41,052 bases of DNA, from assembly GCA_002633005.1 (NCBI GenBank), contig NMRA01000824.1, positions 67,754-108,805 on the forward strand. The letters are read 5' to 3'. This DNA is from Phoronis australis. Lineage: Eukaryota; Phoronida; Phoronidae. This document shows, one piece after another, positions 21,290 through 32,310 of the stretch. Numbering within the stretch: the first letter of the stretch is position 1; each line of letters starts with the position of its first letter. The notes below the pieces were generated by a model. That model did not search any database. It was given only the letters and a program-made list of their open reading frames with translations, and was not told the DNA's origin. The position numbers and the translations under genes were made by a program.

Positions 21290-22950
21290 GTAAAAAAATT
21301 CAGTTTTCTGCAATAGATTTTTACAGAAAAAAAGCAAAATAATAAAACATCGTTTGCTCTTCCCAGTTATACCAAATTCACATGCATAGTACCACCTTAT
21401 GTGTAAAAACATCTATGTACTTACTCAGATCCAAGAGCAGACTCCACATCAATGAACTCGTGAACTGAATTGTAATATTATTTCTGGGGAAAGATTTTTT
21501 GAACACGCTAACAGATCATTATTGTATAGACTGCAACAGAAACAAACACTCATAATTTCTCTGCTAGCTGTCTGATATTATTGAACTTTTAGGAAGTGGC
21601 GTGCAGGTCTTAAGTTATTTTTTACTGGAAAATTGGTGCCGTGTTCCGTGTCAGTAAGCCGAAGACCTCAGTTTTCACCACCCAAGAGCTTTGGAACGAT
21701 CGAGCACGCTTTTTTTCTTCGTAATTATAATGCTTGTGTTCGGTGTGTTTGTAGTGTTTGCCCTTCCACAGTTCTGAAATACCGGCTAATTTGCTTAACA
21801 ATTTATGAACTTCGTCTCTCAATCTCCGTACAGGGAGACCTAGATATGTTTTAATTGGCAAAGGAATACAGTTACGCACTTGTATTTGCTTCGAGTGATC
21901 ACGAAACTGCATTAACCCAGAGACCGTTAATGTCTCTGATTTTACGGTAACTCAGTGGTTCCCTGTGTGTCCGCTAGGGGAAGGGGACACGCTGGTATCA
22001 TTCAATTTTCCTCGGGGAAATATTTTTACACCGGCGTTTCTGATTGGCTATACGAATTGTCAACAGCTAGCGCTTTATGACTTTCCAGGTGGGAATTATA
22101 CTCGGTATTTCTGGCGTTATTGACACTGTAGAGAGAAAACTTGCAAAGATGTTGACAAGTATTTATGTATGCAGGAACGATTCCTGAATGACGGTCATAT
22201 TGTCTTCGAAAACGTAGTATCACCGTGAGCTTAAATGGGTTGCTATTTTGTTTAATTGCATTTTATTCTCGTTTTAGTCCGTTTTATACAAATTTGATTA
22301 TTTATTGTCCAAATGTTATTTGTTATTTGCATATGAAGAATGGTATTTAATGCATAATCAAAAGTTTGTGAAGTATTTAGCGTCTCCCGCAGCCAACATT
22401 CGCCAAGTGCTGAGGTCAGCCCTGACTCATCGCGAGGGTACGTCAAATTTCAGCAACAGTACCTGTTTAAGTAATAAATTAGAAGAGACACCCTTATTAG
22501 CTCAACAGATTTCTTATCTTTATCGCCATATCGTGAAACTGATGCATAGTACCGGCTAGCCTGGAGTCAGCTATTGCCGTGTGACTACCCGAACGTGTGA
22601 GCGCAGTTCTGCATGCTTGGCAACAAATCGGCACCGGCTTTACTGCAGTTAAAAATAAAAAATAGAAAAAATCCACGCACGGCGACGTTTCAACAAACAA
22701 CAGGTTTTATTACAAGACAGGGATCTCCACACCTGAATTGCAATAACACTCGCCTGTGCTTAATTTTGCTGTCAGGACACCGTCGACAACTACGTGAGAA
22801 GTAATTCCCCTGCAGTTGCCGTGACACTTCGCCGGGAAAATAATCACTTGCTGAATTGACTTTGATATTAAATTATTAGGTCAATATATATTTTAAAACG
22901 TGACAAAAACTTTCATTATATGCCTCTGTTGTCTTAATATAGAAATTCCG
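21290..22950. other. No gene recognised
   Basis: A minus-strand frame at 21622-21912 (CIPLPIKTYLGLPVRRLRDE) is charged and leucine-rich but unplaced. CTGAATGA and CTTCGAAAACG near 22190-22215 recall the 3' ends of Penelope-like elements, but no coding relic supports that. Confidence 0.3.
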
Positions 22951-23032
22951 TGATTCAAAACGTTGCAGTGTTAGGACCGTGACGCACCGATTTCAACCAA
23001 TGAAGGCAAGGGCAGCTAATTAATATGTTCAC

Positions 23033-23120
23033 CTTGCCCTGCGGAGCACACTTGTCCGCGCAGGCCAGGCGGTCGGGCTCCCCCAGGTAGTACCGGTAGT
23101 ATAGCTTATTATGAATGCTT
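23033..23120 (-). CDS. Internal exon of an unidentified gene
   Basis: 88 nt between acceptor CATCCGTCCAG and donor GTGAAC, entering in phase 2 and leaving in phase 0. It encodes HNKLYYRYYLGEPDRLACAD then KCAPQGK. Third codon positions are almost all G or C from the Tyr-Arg block onward, in sharp contrast to the AT-rich surroundings, which supports real coding. The paired Cys in a CADKC pattern suggests an extracellular or lumenal protein. A loose resemblance to the Cys-rich C-terminal region of acid-sphingomyelinase-like phosphodiesterases is speculative. No partner exons were found. Confidence 0.5.
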
Positions 23121-23142
23121 CTGGACGGATGGGAATTATTCC

Positions 23143-23299
23143 CATGCGAGCACCCAGCCTTTAATGTGGGGGACCAGAATCTCTGACAAAGCGGACCTTT
23201 TGCTAACAAAAAAGCGAGAGGACTAAAAAAACGGGGTACTACACCACCTTCAAGTCAGGGAACTGTGCACCACCCGAGCTCCCTCTGGGTAGGTGCATG
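23143..23299. mobile_element. 157-bp CATGNGCGCACCC-family element, decayed copy
   Basis: Left end CATGCGAGCACCCAGCC, right end CTCTGGGTAGGTGCATG. Flanks ATTCC (23138-23142) and ATCCC (23300-23304) differ at one base. The interior shares GAGGACTAAAAAAACGGGG with 5518-5738. It starts 18 bp upstream of the splice acceptor of the exon at 23033-23120, so it occupies the branch-point region. Confidence 0.72.
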
Positions 23300-23399
23300 A
23301 TCCCTTTTACTTTAAACTCACTAATACTTATATTATACCATTTGGCAGCATGACAAGTTTTCTTACTGAAGTTATTTCGCCACCAAATGGTATTCTATC

Positions 23400-24819
23400 A
23401 TTTATTGTTGGCCGTCATGCAGCCGCCCGGCCGTAACGGATGTTGCGGGAGACCACCCGTATCTTAGTTTCCCTTTCTAAACTTATTTTCGATGTTTTCG
23501 CAAGCTAAATCGTCAGGATATTCTAACAGTATAGCAATTTTACTCTATTATTTTGATATTTCATGTTCGTTTTTATATTTACACTGTTTAGTAGAGTAAA
23601 TTATATTTACAATTATTATTATTTATTTACTAGTTTTATGATTGTTATATTATCTTATATTTATTTTTATCTATACATTACTATTTTTTGTTAATTGTTT
23701 TTTATTATTTATTTATTCACTATTACTTATTTAAATTATTTATTGTGGTCCTATACAGTCAACATCCTAGCTGTCGTTCGTCATTAATCTAATTATATTA
23801 TAGTATAGTAATGAAAACCCCTAGAAGCGTATTGTTTAAGTTGCAGTAGCGGGTGTATTGCGTTGCTACTGTTTACAAATCATTGACTACCACAGGTTAT
23901 TTGTATGATGCACGCGTTTACACAGTTTAAACTCAGTTATGTCATTATAGTCATTATAATTTGGCCACTACTGCAGCATTTGTATTCATCCACAATATTT
24001 TCTTTGTCTTTCGATAATTTGCCATAGCGACAAGTTTGACAGATTCACAGTATTAAAATTTATGGGTGACATACGCCTGCACCACTTGCTCATTGAACGA
24101 ATTCAAGTACTGTGCTATCCCGTTTTCAATGAAATAGTGCTTGTCCAAAAATTATTGTCAAAATGGTCGAAGTGCTTAATGAAACATGACACAGAGATAA
24201 TTTATATGGGAGAATTTTGACTGCAGTTCGACATGCACATTTATTTTCTATCGTGATGTGGACTTCAGTGCATAATAAATTCCAGTTGCATTGTTTGGTA
24301 ACCTGCTTGATAATTTGGCATAGGAAGTGTTCATATTGAGCCCTACATTGGTGGGTACTTCGGTAGTATAAGTACTACCTTGGAAACCCCGTTATACTCA
24401 GTGACGATGTCGTTTGTTTAGATTTTTGTTTTGACACGGGTCTTAAAACATCAAGTCGGAATATAAGGCATCCTTGTTATTTATTTTGAAGTTGGCCATT
24501 TTTTACCTGCCGATGTAGGCTAAATATGCCTTTGATTAACTGCTGATAGATGAGTTAATAAAATGTGAGTAGATAAAAATGACATTTTTCCTGGATTACG
24601 AGATCTGGAGGGTATCGCAAAAAATTCCCTTAGATGGACTGAGTATTCAGTGGGCATCTTGGCTGTTTCAGGGAGGGCATGCAAGACAGGTTTGCTGGAC
24701 TGCAGGCACGAATTCCTTCCCTCGCTGGTTTTCAACCCCCTACCCAAGTGCCCCCAGTTTCACTCACCACAACCCACCCCAAGCAGCAATCCATTTCAGA
24801 TCCCATCAGGCAGGGAGTC
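23400..24819. other. AT-rich DNA, no gene recognised
   Basis: 23565-23760 is very AT-rich low-complexity sequence (runs such as TTATTATTATTTATTTAC). The rest has only short unplaced frames; that at 24579-24932 shows no domain. Confidence 0.4.
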
Positions 24820-25258
24820 CAGTGCCCGGTTGCATGAAACAGTCCCAAATAAGGACTCAGCTAAGTTCCCTAAATCCTCTGCATATTTGTGAGCTTGTGA
24901 AAACAGTGATTGTCCTTTCTTATGCTGTTTGAGTCTCATTACTAGGTCAATTTTTGGCTTTGATACAAGTCGAGAGTCAACTCTACAGTGAATTTTCATT
25001 GTTATTGAAAATGAGTAGGGATCTTTAAGTGCAACGCCCTTAATTTAAGGACCAAGTCCCTAATTATTATGACTCAATGAAGAGCTCATTTTTAGGTAAA
25101 CTATTAGAAAACGTCATAAGTCAAGAAGTAGCTTGTAATCAAGATAAAATGATAGAAAAAATATAATGTCTTTGAGTGAAGAACGAAACAAAAACGCAAA
25201 ATATTTAGATAACTCTGTGGAGTCGCTATTTGGGACTGTTTCATGCAGCCGGCCACAG
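24820..25258. mobile_element. 439-bp inverted-repeat element
   Basis: The left end CAGTGCCCGGTTGCATGAAA and the right end (inverted) CTGTGGCCGGCTGCATGAAA both continue CAGTCCCAAATA and, less well, to CTAAAT, giving inverted repeats of about 60 bp. The centre is AT-rich and non-coding. No target duplication is evident. Confidence 0.72.
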
Positions 25259-27087
25259 ACCCTCTGCTCAAATGTAGAATGTCGTAAACGTGAATTTTCG
25301 AAACAAAGATCTGGACCCCTGTCCGGATGCCGTAAGAGGGCAGTTATTGGACATTGGCGTAGGAAACCTTTGATGGGAAGGCGGAGTTTGTTAAGTTTTA
25401 ACTTTTACTTTAAAACAAAGTTTGGGTGATGAAGTTTTAATAATTAATTGACAGTTATTAACACCTGGAAAACTATCTCCGCCTCCAAGCTTTTGATCGA
25501 GGGGTGCCTGGTTGTCAACGTCTTGGAAAATCCTTCGAAGCACACACGCCCGCTAGGTGTCGCCACAGTGCATTACACAATAATGGCGGCGGCCATTGAG
25601 GTTAGTCGTGACAACGCCTTTCGGATTGATATATGGCACGATATAGGGTAAAGTGAAAACGTGCATTTTAAAATGTGTCGGTTTTTGACGGTGAAATCGA
25701 CACATTTCGTTTGTCAACTAAAACCCGCAAAAACTTGCTGATTAAACTACGATCACCTACTGGATCGTCACTTTCCGGCAGCGGGACAGCGGGCGCGAAC
25801 TTCTTCCAGTTGGACAGTCCTCCGCCAACCGTAGGCCTAATGGATACGTGGCCGCAGGGTAGCAGGTCAGGCCTTTTAGTATGTGAACCGCTCCGCATAA
25901 AATATATATGCCGGTCGGCACTTAGTCCGCGGCATCACGACCGCCAACGCAAGGACAGACCAGCCTGCCAGCGCTCCGCCCTCGGCACCGCAGACTGCTG
26001 GACTTGACACCGTGGACCGCTGTCTGGGGAGTTTTCACACTGAGGTAACCGGGACAGGATTAGGGACTGTATCCCGGCCTGCCGATAGACCCCGCTGTGT
26101 GCTTACCTTGGTTATATTTCCAAAGCACCTTTGAGAAAGCGACACAAATGGCCAATAATCGACACATTTTCTTTGAACTTAGAAAGTTTTTCAAAGCAAC
26201 GTTTCTGAAACCGACATAAATGGCCTATAATCGACACATTTCGTGGGACTTAAGAAATTTTTCAAGCAACGTTTCTGAAACCGACACAAATGGCCAATAA
26301 TCGACACATTTTCGCGGAACTTAGAAAATTTTGCACATTTACGCAGGGGACATACCTGCCTGCAGCGCTCCGGCCTCGCGGCACCGCAGACTCCGTAAGC
26401 TGCCGGACTTGACCCCGTGGACCGCTGTCTGGGGAGTTTTCACACTGAGATACACGGGACAGGACTAGGGACTTCCCGGCTTGCAGATAGACCCCGCTGT
26501 ATGCTTAACTTGGTTATATTTTCAAAGCACCTTTGAGAAAGCGACACAAATGGCCAAAAATCGACACATTTCGTGGGACTTAGGAAATTTTTCAAAGTAA
26601 CTTTTCTGAAAGCGACATAAATGGCCCATAATCGACACATTTTTCGGGACTTAGTAAATTTCGCACATACGCATAGGGGGACTGTAGCGCCCCGACCTCG
26701 CCCAATCCAGACCCGCATTCCGACTGGACTGCGTGAGCCGCCGTCTGGACTTTTTGTAGATAGCCGGGACACGACTAGGGACTGTATCCCAGCCCGCCGC
26801 TCGACCCTCTATGTTTGCTTACTTTTGTTATATATTCAAGGCTCCTTTGAGAAAGCGACACAAATGGCCAGTAAACGACACATTTCTTAGGACTTAGAAA
26901 ATTTTTCAAAGCAAAATTTTCAAAACCGACACAAATGGCTAATAAGCGACACATTTCTAGTGGCTTAGAAAATTTTTCAATGTGACGTTTCTGAGTCCCA
27001 TTTAGCGCCGAAAAAAAAACTAAGGTGACCCTCGTACTAATCGACACAAATGACAATGATCTTATTTTCACGAAAACAACAACGGTT

Positions 27088-27143
27088 TTAAAACTTGACA
27101 TGTTTCGGTGTCATTTATTAAACACCATCCTCAGAAGTCATAA
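27088..27143 (-). ncRNA. Hammerhead-ribozyme-like motif (type I, minimal) at the Penelope-like 3' end
   Basis: On the minus strand: stem I strand TTATGACTT (27143-27135); core CTGAGGA (27134-27128, matching CUGANGA); stem II GGTGT (27126-27122) pairing with ACACC (27111-27107); core GAA (27106-27104); very short stem III in ACATGT (27103-27098); cleavage-site C at 27097; stem I return AAGTTTTAA (27096-27088). Stem I pairs with one mismatch and one G-U. One unpaired T between core and stem II departs from the ideal. Hammerhead motifs with tiny stem III are known from Penelope-like elements. Activity is untested. Confidence 0.6.
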
Positions 27144-27219
27144 TACAGTGGCCACCTGGCTAGGCCCAGCAACAAGTAATGAAGCACAGATAGAGTCAGT
27201 TACAGGGAGTGACAATGAA

Positions 27220-28140
27220 CTACACCAACAATGACAACCTGCGGTGTGTCAGTTGCCTATTGAGATTGGGCTTGCACCAACTGATATGTAAAGCCTCACG
27301 ATTTTTAAGCTCCTTTGTTGTTACTGCCTAGTCTATTATTGCAAAGTCATTGAAAGAGCACTGCTGATAACAATGATTGGAGCTCTGCAGGTGAATATTT
27401 ACATTGAATTACTGTCAGAATTTAGATGTTCCTTGGTCCTGGTTTTCAAATGGCGAACAGTTTCGCCTATATAACTGGAGCCACATCCAGCACAGATAAA
27501 TTTGTATACTACCTTGGACCGTAGACCCATAGAAATTTTGTCCTTAGGGTTAAATAAACTCGACAGTTTTAGAGACTTGAATGTTAATACAACTCTTAAG
27601 TTCACACAGTAATCATTCACCAATTTGTTGAGTTTTCGTTGAGCAATTTTGGCGTAAAACCCAACATAGGGTATTTCAAAGTACTTGTAGTTAGTTTTGT
27701 CTACAGGATGAACATCATCAGGGATACGTTGGAGTCTTGCTTTCAGTACCCTATTGACTAATTCTAGGGGATAGCCATTCTTTTGCAAATTCGTTGTAAG
27801 TTCTTTGATATTAGAATCAAATCTAGCCCAAGTGTTGTTAATGCGATATACCCTGTCTATTAGCGTTTTAATGAGACCTACTTTATAAACAAAGGATGTG
27901 AAGCTATGAAAACAAGTGTGCAGTCCTGTGTAGGTCTTCTTATGAAATACTGATGTTATCACTGAGGTACCCTCACGCTCTACTAACACGTCCAGAAATG
28001 GCAAAATGTTATCGACCTCTAATTCTACACTGAATTTCAAATTAGGATGCCTCGAGTTTAAATACACCAAAAATTCCTGGGCTGACTGCTGATTTTCAAA
28101 TATACAAAACACATCATCTACATATCGTCGATAGAAATAG
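27220..28140 (-). pseudogene. Penelope-like reverse transcriptase (C-terminal part) + GIY-YIG endonuclease, frameshifted
   Basis: Starting at 28140 the frame reads YRRYVDDVFCIF (catalytic YxDD), LPFLDVLVEREG, HKKTYTGLHTCFHSF, a basic linker with NGYPLELVNRVLKAR and PYVGFYAKIAQ, then CAGCGSSYIGETVRHLKTR, the GIY-YIG core. After 27399 the frame breaks; the C-terminal block continues in other frames (NHCYQQCSFNDFAIID, then EALHISWCKPNLNRQLTHRR) to a stop near 27220. About half the reverse transcriptase is missing. Domain order and linker identify the Penelope-like class. Confidence 0.88.
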
Positions 28141-29710
28141 ATGACACCGAAACATGTCAAGTTTTAAAAACCGTTGTTGTTTTCGTGAACATATGCTGTT
28201 ACTTGCTATCATGGAGAACAATGGTCTTAGTTGTGACCCATGACGTACAGTTTACCACAGGAAACTTACCTTTCGGTGACGGGTGCAGATTTCTAATCAC
28301 AGAATTTCAAAATTAAATCTATTAGAGACAACAAAGTTAAAATATTACGACATATATCTCGACCCTTCTCCTTGCATGTAATATCTTACTGTACGCTGTG
28401 CCACGATAGCCTAGCGTCACCGAAGTCAGTAGCGCGGTCTCATTGGGGACATCTTATTCAATCTAACCTCAAACGTTTATTCACAAAGACATCGGGGTCT
28501 AATGAAGCAATTAAAGTACAAGGTCCCTGCGTGCGGAGTGGGATGAATGGAGATTCGTCGGGCTCACGGCGACATACTGGCGGAATGCATGTACCAGAAA
28601 ACTAATCTGTTTGTAGTTGCTCCTTGACAATTACGGGATTATGTCGAGGCGTAGGCCTAAGGCGGCGGCGATAAACAGAATGGCCCGTCCCGAGAAATGT
28701 GTCGATTATTGGCCATTTGTGTCGGTTTCAGAAACGTTGGGTTGAAATAATTGTAAGTTCCGAGAAAATGTGTCGATTATTGGCCATTTGTGTCGGTTTC
28801 AGAAACGTTGCTTTGAAAAATTTTCTAAGTCCAACGAAATGTGTCGATTATTGGCCATTTGTGTCGGTTTCTCAAAGGTGCTTTGAAAATATAACACAGG
28901 TAAGCATACAGCGGGGTCACGGTCTATTGGCAGGCCGGGATAGGCCCTGAGTCGTGTCCCGGGTACTCTGTGAAAACTCCCCAGACGGCGGTCCACGGAG
29001 TCAAGTACGGCATCTTGCGGGGTCTGCGGTGCCGAGGCCGGAGCGGTGCAGGCCGGTCTGTACCCTGCGTAAATGAGCAAAATTTTCTTATTTCCGAGAA
29101 AATGTGTCGATTATTGGCCATTTGTGTCGCTTTCTCAAAGGTGCTTTGAAAATATAACAAAGGTAAGCATACAAGGGGGTCGATGGTCAGGCCGGCGAGA
29201 TACAGTCCTAGTAGTGTCCCGGCGGTCTACGGTGTCAAGTCCGGCAGCTTGCGGGGTCTGCGGTGCCGAGGCCCGAGCGGTGCAGGCCGGTCTGTCCCTG
29301 CGTGTGTTCAAAAAGTCCCAAGAAATGTGTCGATTATTGGCCATTTGAGTCGCTTTCAGAAACGTTGGGTTGAAAAATTTTGCGAGTACAAAGAAATGTG
29401 TATATGACTATCGGCGCCGGAGTGCGGAATCACGGTAGCCGTCGGGTAGGAGCCTGGGCAGTGGAAGACAGGGGGCGCACGTCCGTACTGGGCACTGAGT
29501 TGAAGACAGGGGGCGCACGGGTACGTTCTCTTTGGCGGAGCGGAGCGGACGGGACTGAGATCTGAGGTTTGTGGACTTTTGTTACTCCGGGCATGATTAG
29601 GAAGTTTCCGCGGATTTTGGTCGCGAAACGAAATGTGTCGATTTCACCCTCAATAATCGACACATTTTAAAATGCGCGTTTTCACTATACCCGATATCGT
29701 GCCACTGTTG

Positions 29711-30753
29711 TTCGGATTATACTTGGGTGTTCCATTCTCTCTCTAGCGGACACTTAGGGGACCAGCAGCGAGTATACGGTACTAACTGCCAGAAAATGTC
29801 GCGTTTATCGAAATTTGACGTTGTCGGATATAAACGGAAAATACCGACTTTTTTCAAAACATGGTTATAGTATTATCCATGATACGACGTCTGTCGAAAA
29901 CTGACAGTTGTTCTGTTTTGTTGGTCATCAGGTGGTAAGTAAAGCTAATTTTTAATTAATATGTAACTTAATTCCTTTAATAGGCCTACGCATGTCACAT
30001 TACACATTACTATGAACATTCTTAATTTACAGTCTTATACAGTGACATGACCCGGCGACTTTACAGGGTTCGTTGTTGAGATGAGTATGAAACACCAGCA
30101 CCTATCCGAATCAGTAAGCGCCATCACCTTTTCCAACTCAGTGTCCATCTCAACTTTGGGCCGTGAAGGGCGGTAATAGCATTTTTTTACAGAACAGTTC
30201 ACAGACGTGAACAACTTTGGTCAACCCCTGCTATACTACTAGCACAGTTATTAACAACCCCACGACCCTAATTCAATCCGTCTCTGATGCAGCAGCCCAT
30301 GAGCTTCAGTGACTACTACGGCCCGGGATTCTGTCGGAGCCGGAGCATGAGCTATAGCGTTACTGGCACCGCAATAATGTGCTGAAATAGGATTGGTCTG
30401 TGTGCCAGATGAAACGTGGGGGTGTGTCCGTAAGACGGTAAAATACCATTCTCCATAAATGTGCGCGAGCAAGCCCTGTGCGGACTAGGCAGGGAAAAGC
30501 GGGTTCATTGACTTAGCCACGATCTGACATGTTGATTACTGACTAGGCCTACATGTATGAAAGCAAGGTGATTCACTCCGATTTACACTAAAACAGGAAG
30601 CAAAACATTTATTTTTTAATGTAGATAATCTTGTAAGTTCACTGGATGGATTAAATTGTGCTTAAATTTAGGCAATTGAATTCGCCGAACAGCGGGCCCA
30701 ACTTAGCAGCCAAGGAGACCTAAATTTGTAATAACAGTAGTCTTCGGTGTAAC
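29711..30753. other. No gene recognised
   Basis: Moderately CpG-containing DNA right of the foldback element. A short minus-strand frame at 30251-30472 has no domain. It could hold the 3'UTR of the gene ending at 30754. Confidence 0.35.
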
Positions 30754-30881
30754 TCAGTCTTTTCCAGCCGTTTCCCTGTGCCCCTTCGATGGTTCTGGAA
30801 TCTCGTGAAATTTACAAAAATCCTCGTACTCTTTCATTGCTCCGTGCAGCATTTCATGTGACGCGTACTTCGCACTGACAC
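30754..30881 (-). CDS. Candidate terminal exon of an unidentified gene
   Basis: A minus-strand frame ends in TGA at 30754 and encodes VSAKYASHEMLHGAMKEYED, FCKFHEIPEPSK and GHRETAGKD. Acceptor TTTCCAATAG before 30881 gives phase 1; the frame stays open to 30963, so a further acceptor such as AACTCAG near 30900 is possible. The segment is charged and amphipathic with no membrane helix, and looks like the C-terminus of a small soluble protein. The frame is unbroken and its composition coding-like, but I do not recognise the family and found no upstream exon. Confidence 0.38.
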
Positions 30882-30964
30882 CTATTGGAAAGTCCCTTGT
30901 TACTGAGTTCTTGGTGATTATACCAGAAGCAGAAGAAAATAAGTAATAATAAGTAATTATCATT

Positions 30965-31668
30965 TCGCATACCTGACTGGTTTAAAATATTTTTTAAATC
31001 TAAAAACCCAGAGTGTTATCAAAATGCGAAAAATAACGGCGTGTAATAGTAACATAAAAAAGGAAATGAACCAGAGAGGTTATACAAATGACTAGGGAAG
31101 CCATTAGGGAATTTACTGATGATCCAAAAGATTTCTACCTATAAAGACAAAGGTTTTAGAATATGGCTCCCTCACATTTGCTGTAGATAATTTAGTCAGG
31201 CATTCATTCAAAATTATACATCTTCGTATATTACAATTAGCAGTAGTAAATGGCTCTGACAGTTGTTATTTCTAGGATCCCTGTAATGATCCCGGAAAGA
31301 AGTCACGCCTCCGGTTAGCCAAAGGTCAATGAGGAGTGGTCGCCATTTTTTTACTCGAGGACGTGTCTTCATAGCGTTGTTTTACGTCATCATATAAAAT
31401 TAGATGGACAAAAAAGTGTCCTTTGAATACTACCCGGTGATGTTAATGAGTAAGGTTTGATTGCACAGACAACAATAGTGGTTTTATATATTTATTAAAC
31501 ATGCAACATTCAATACAGATTTAAACTCAGAACAAAAAACGATGAAGCGAAGTCACTCGGCAACTAAATGAACACTAAGTACCGGTACTGACGCTGAGTG
31601 TCAGATGGTCACCCAACGACGATATCCCGAGATGACTCGGCTAAAGTAAGAAGGTTACAACAAGTCGA
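30965..31668. other. No gene recognised
   Basis: AT-rich DNA without supported frames or repeats that I could match. Confidence 0.35.
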
Positions 31669-32310
31669 CGGCAATGAGTCTCCATTGTTTGAAAAATCTT
31701 TCATTTGATGTGATTTGGACAAGCTTTGCAGACTGTAGTCCTCTGCTATGAAATGTGCCAGTATATTATAATCCGAGCGTGTTCTGTCTGCGATTAACGC
31801 GTGCATTGTAGGCCTTCTGCAACGATTGCAAGGCATGTATTCTTATAACTCATTGGTTTATTACGAAAGATTTGTCATTGTACGATAATTCTAGTGTGTT
31901 CTGTCAACGACTTTCAATTTCAAAAGTACATTGTACAGCGTATGAATGAGTGCAATGCACGCGTTCTCAAAGGAACATGTTGACGCTCAGTGTAGCACAG
32001 TTTTTACTGAAGTTTATTTTTTATTTGACTTTGGCCTGGCCCAATAAAACAGTTTCGTAACTTTCAGCCTTGTTTGTGTTTGCCTTATAAGTTTTTTAAA
32101 AAGTGAGCGGTGTTTCCACAAAACCCTCATAACATATGGCGGCAGTTGAGTGAGTGAGAACCCATAATGAGAAATCTACCACTCGCACGACGGCCATTTT
32201 AGGTGGTGATGCAACACCAAAAATAAAAGTTAAGCCTAAAAGTAGAATGTCAAATTCAGTTAAGTATGAAATATGGTGTTGTAATAGCATTATTTGGGCT
32301 TTCGTTTCGA
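31669..32310 (+). repeat. Dispersed repeat, copy 2
   Basis: Same-orientation partner of 1079-1550, longer by about 190 bp around 31910-32040. It shares GGCAACGATTGCAAGGCA-type and GTTGAGTGAGTGAG blocks and a GGCCATTTTAGGTGGTGATG stretch. Not part of the gene A/B duplication, so it moved independently. Confidence 0.75.

Larger units (their letters stand above)
27067..28189 (-). mobile_element. Penelope-like retroelement in the foldback spacer, bounded by inverted 48-bp termini
   Basis: 27067-27114 and 28141-28189 are inverted copies of one 48-bp sequence (outer end TTCACGAAAACAACAACGG, inner end GGTGTCAT) differing by a single A. Between them, on the minus strand, lies the C-terminal half of a Penelope-like polyprotein followed by about 100 bp of 3' non-coding sequence. 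The reverse transcriptase is cut off just before its YVDD box, where the inverted terminus joins. It occupies the loop between the foldback arms. Confidence 0.88.
25628..29710. mobile_element. Foldback element with modular inverted arms and 8-bp target duplication
   Basis: The left arm (about 25634-27056) and right arm (about 28681-29704) are inverted copies, beginning TGGCACGATAT and carrying GTGAAAACG and TTTTAAAATGTGTCG. Each arm is built from two alternating modules. One is a ~70-bp unit centred on AATGGCCAATAATCGACACA (about eight in the left arm, six or more inverted in the right). The other is a GC-rich unit of ~160 bp with GGCACCGCAGAC and GGGGAGTTTTCACA (three left, two right). TTCGGATT occurs 6 nt outside each arm end (25620-25627 and 29711-29718), fitting an 8-bp target duplication. 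No transposase was found. Modular arms recall Drosophila FB/Galileo and sea-urchin TU elements; the superfamily is not assigned. Confidence 0.8.

Noticed and set aside
22190-22215. Another hammerhead-like site (CTGAATGA and CTTCGAAAACG)
   Set aside because: The core spacing is wrong (extra base in CTGANGA) and no Penelope-like coding relic is nearby.
27399-28160. A 253-residue open frame that could be a host gene
   Set aside because: YVDD box, linker and GIY-YIG core identify a Penelope-like retroelement; it is truncated, frameshifted at the end and bounded by inverted termini.
26440-29663. Many open frames of 70-110 residues on both strands (for example 26621-26890, 28799-29080, 29135-29344)
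   Set aside because: They fall in the arms of the foldback element and repeat because the DNA modules repeat; both strands are open, as expected from GC-rich modules.
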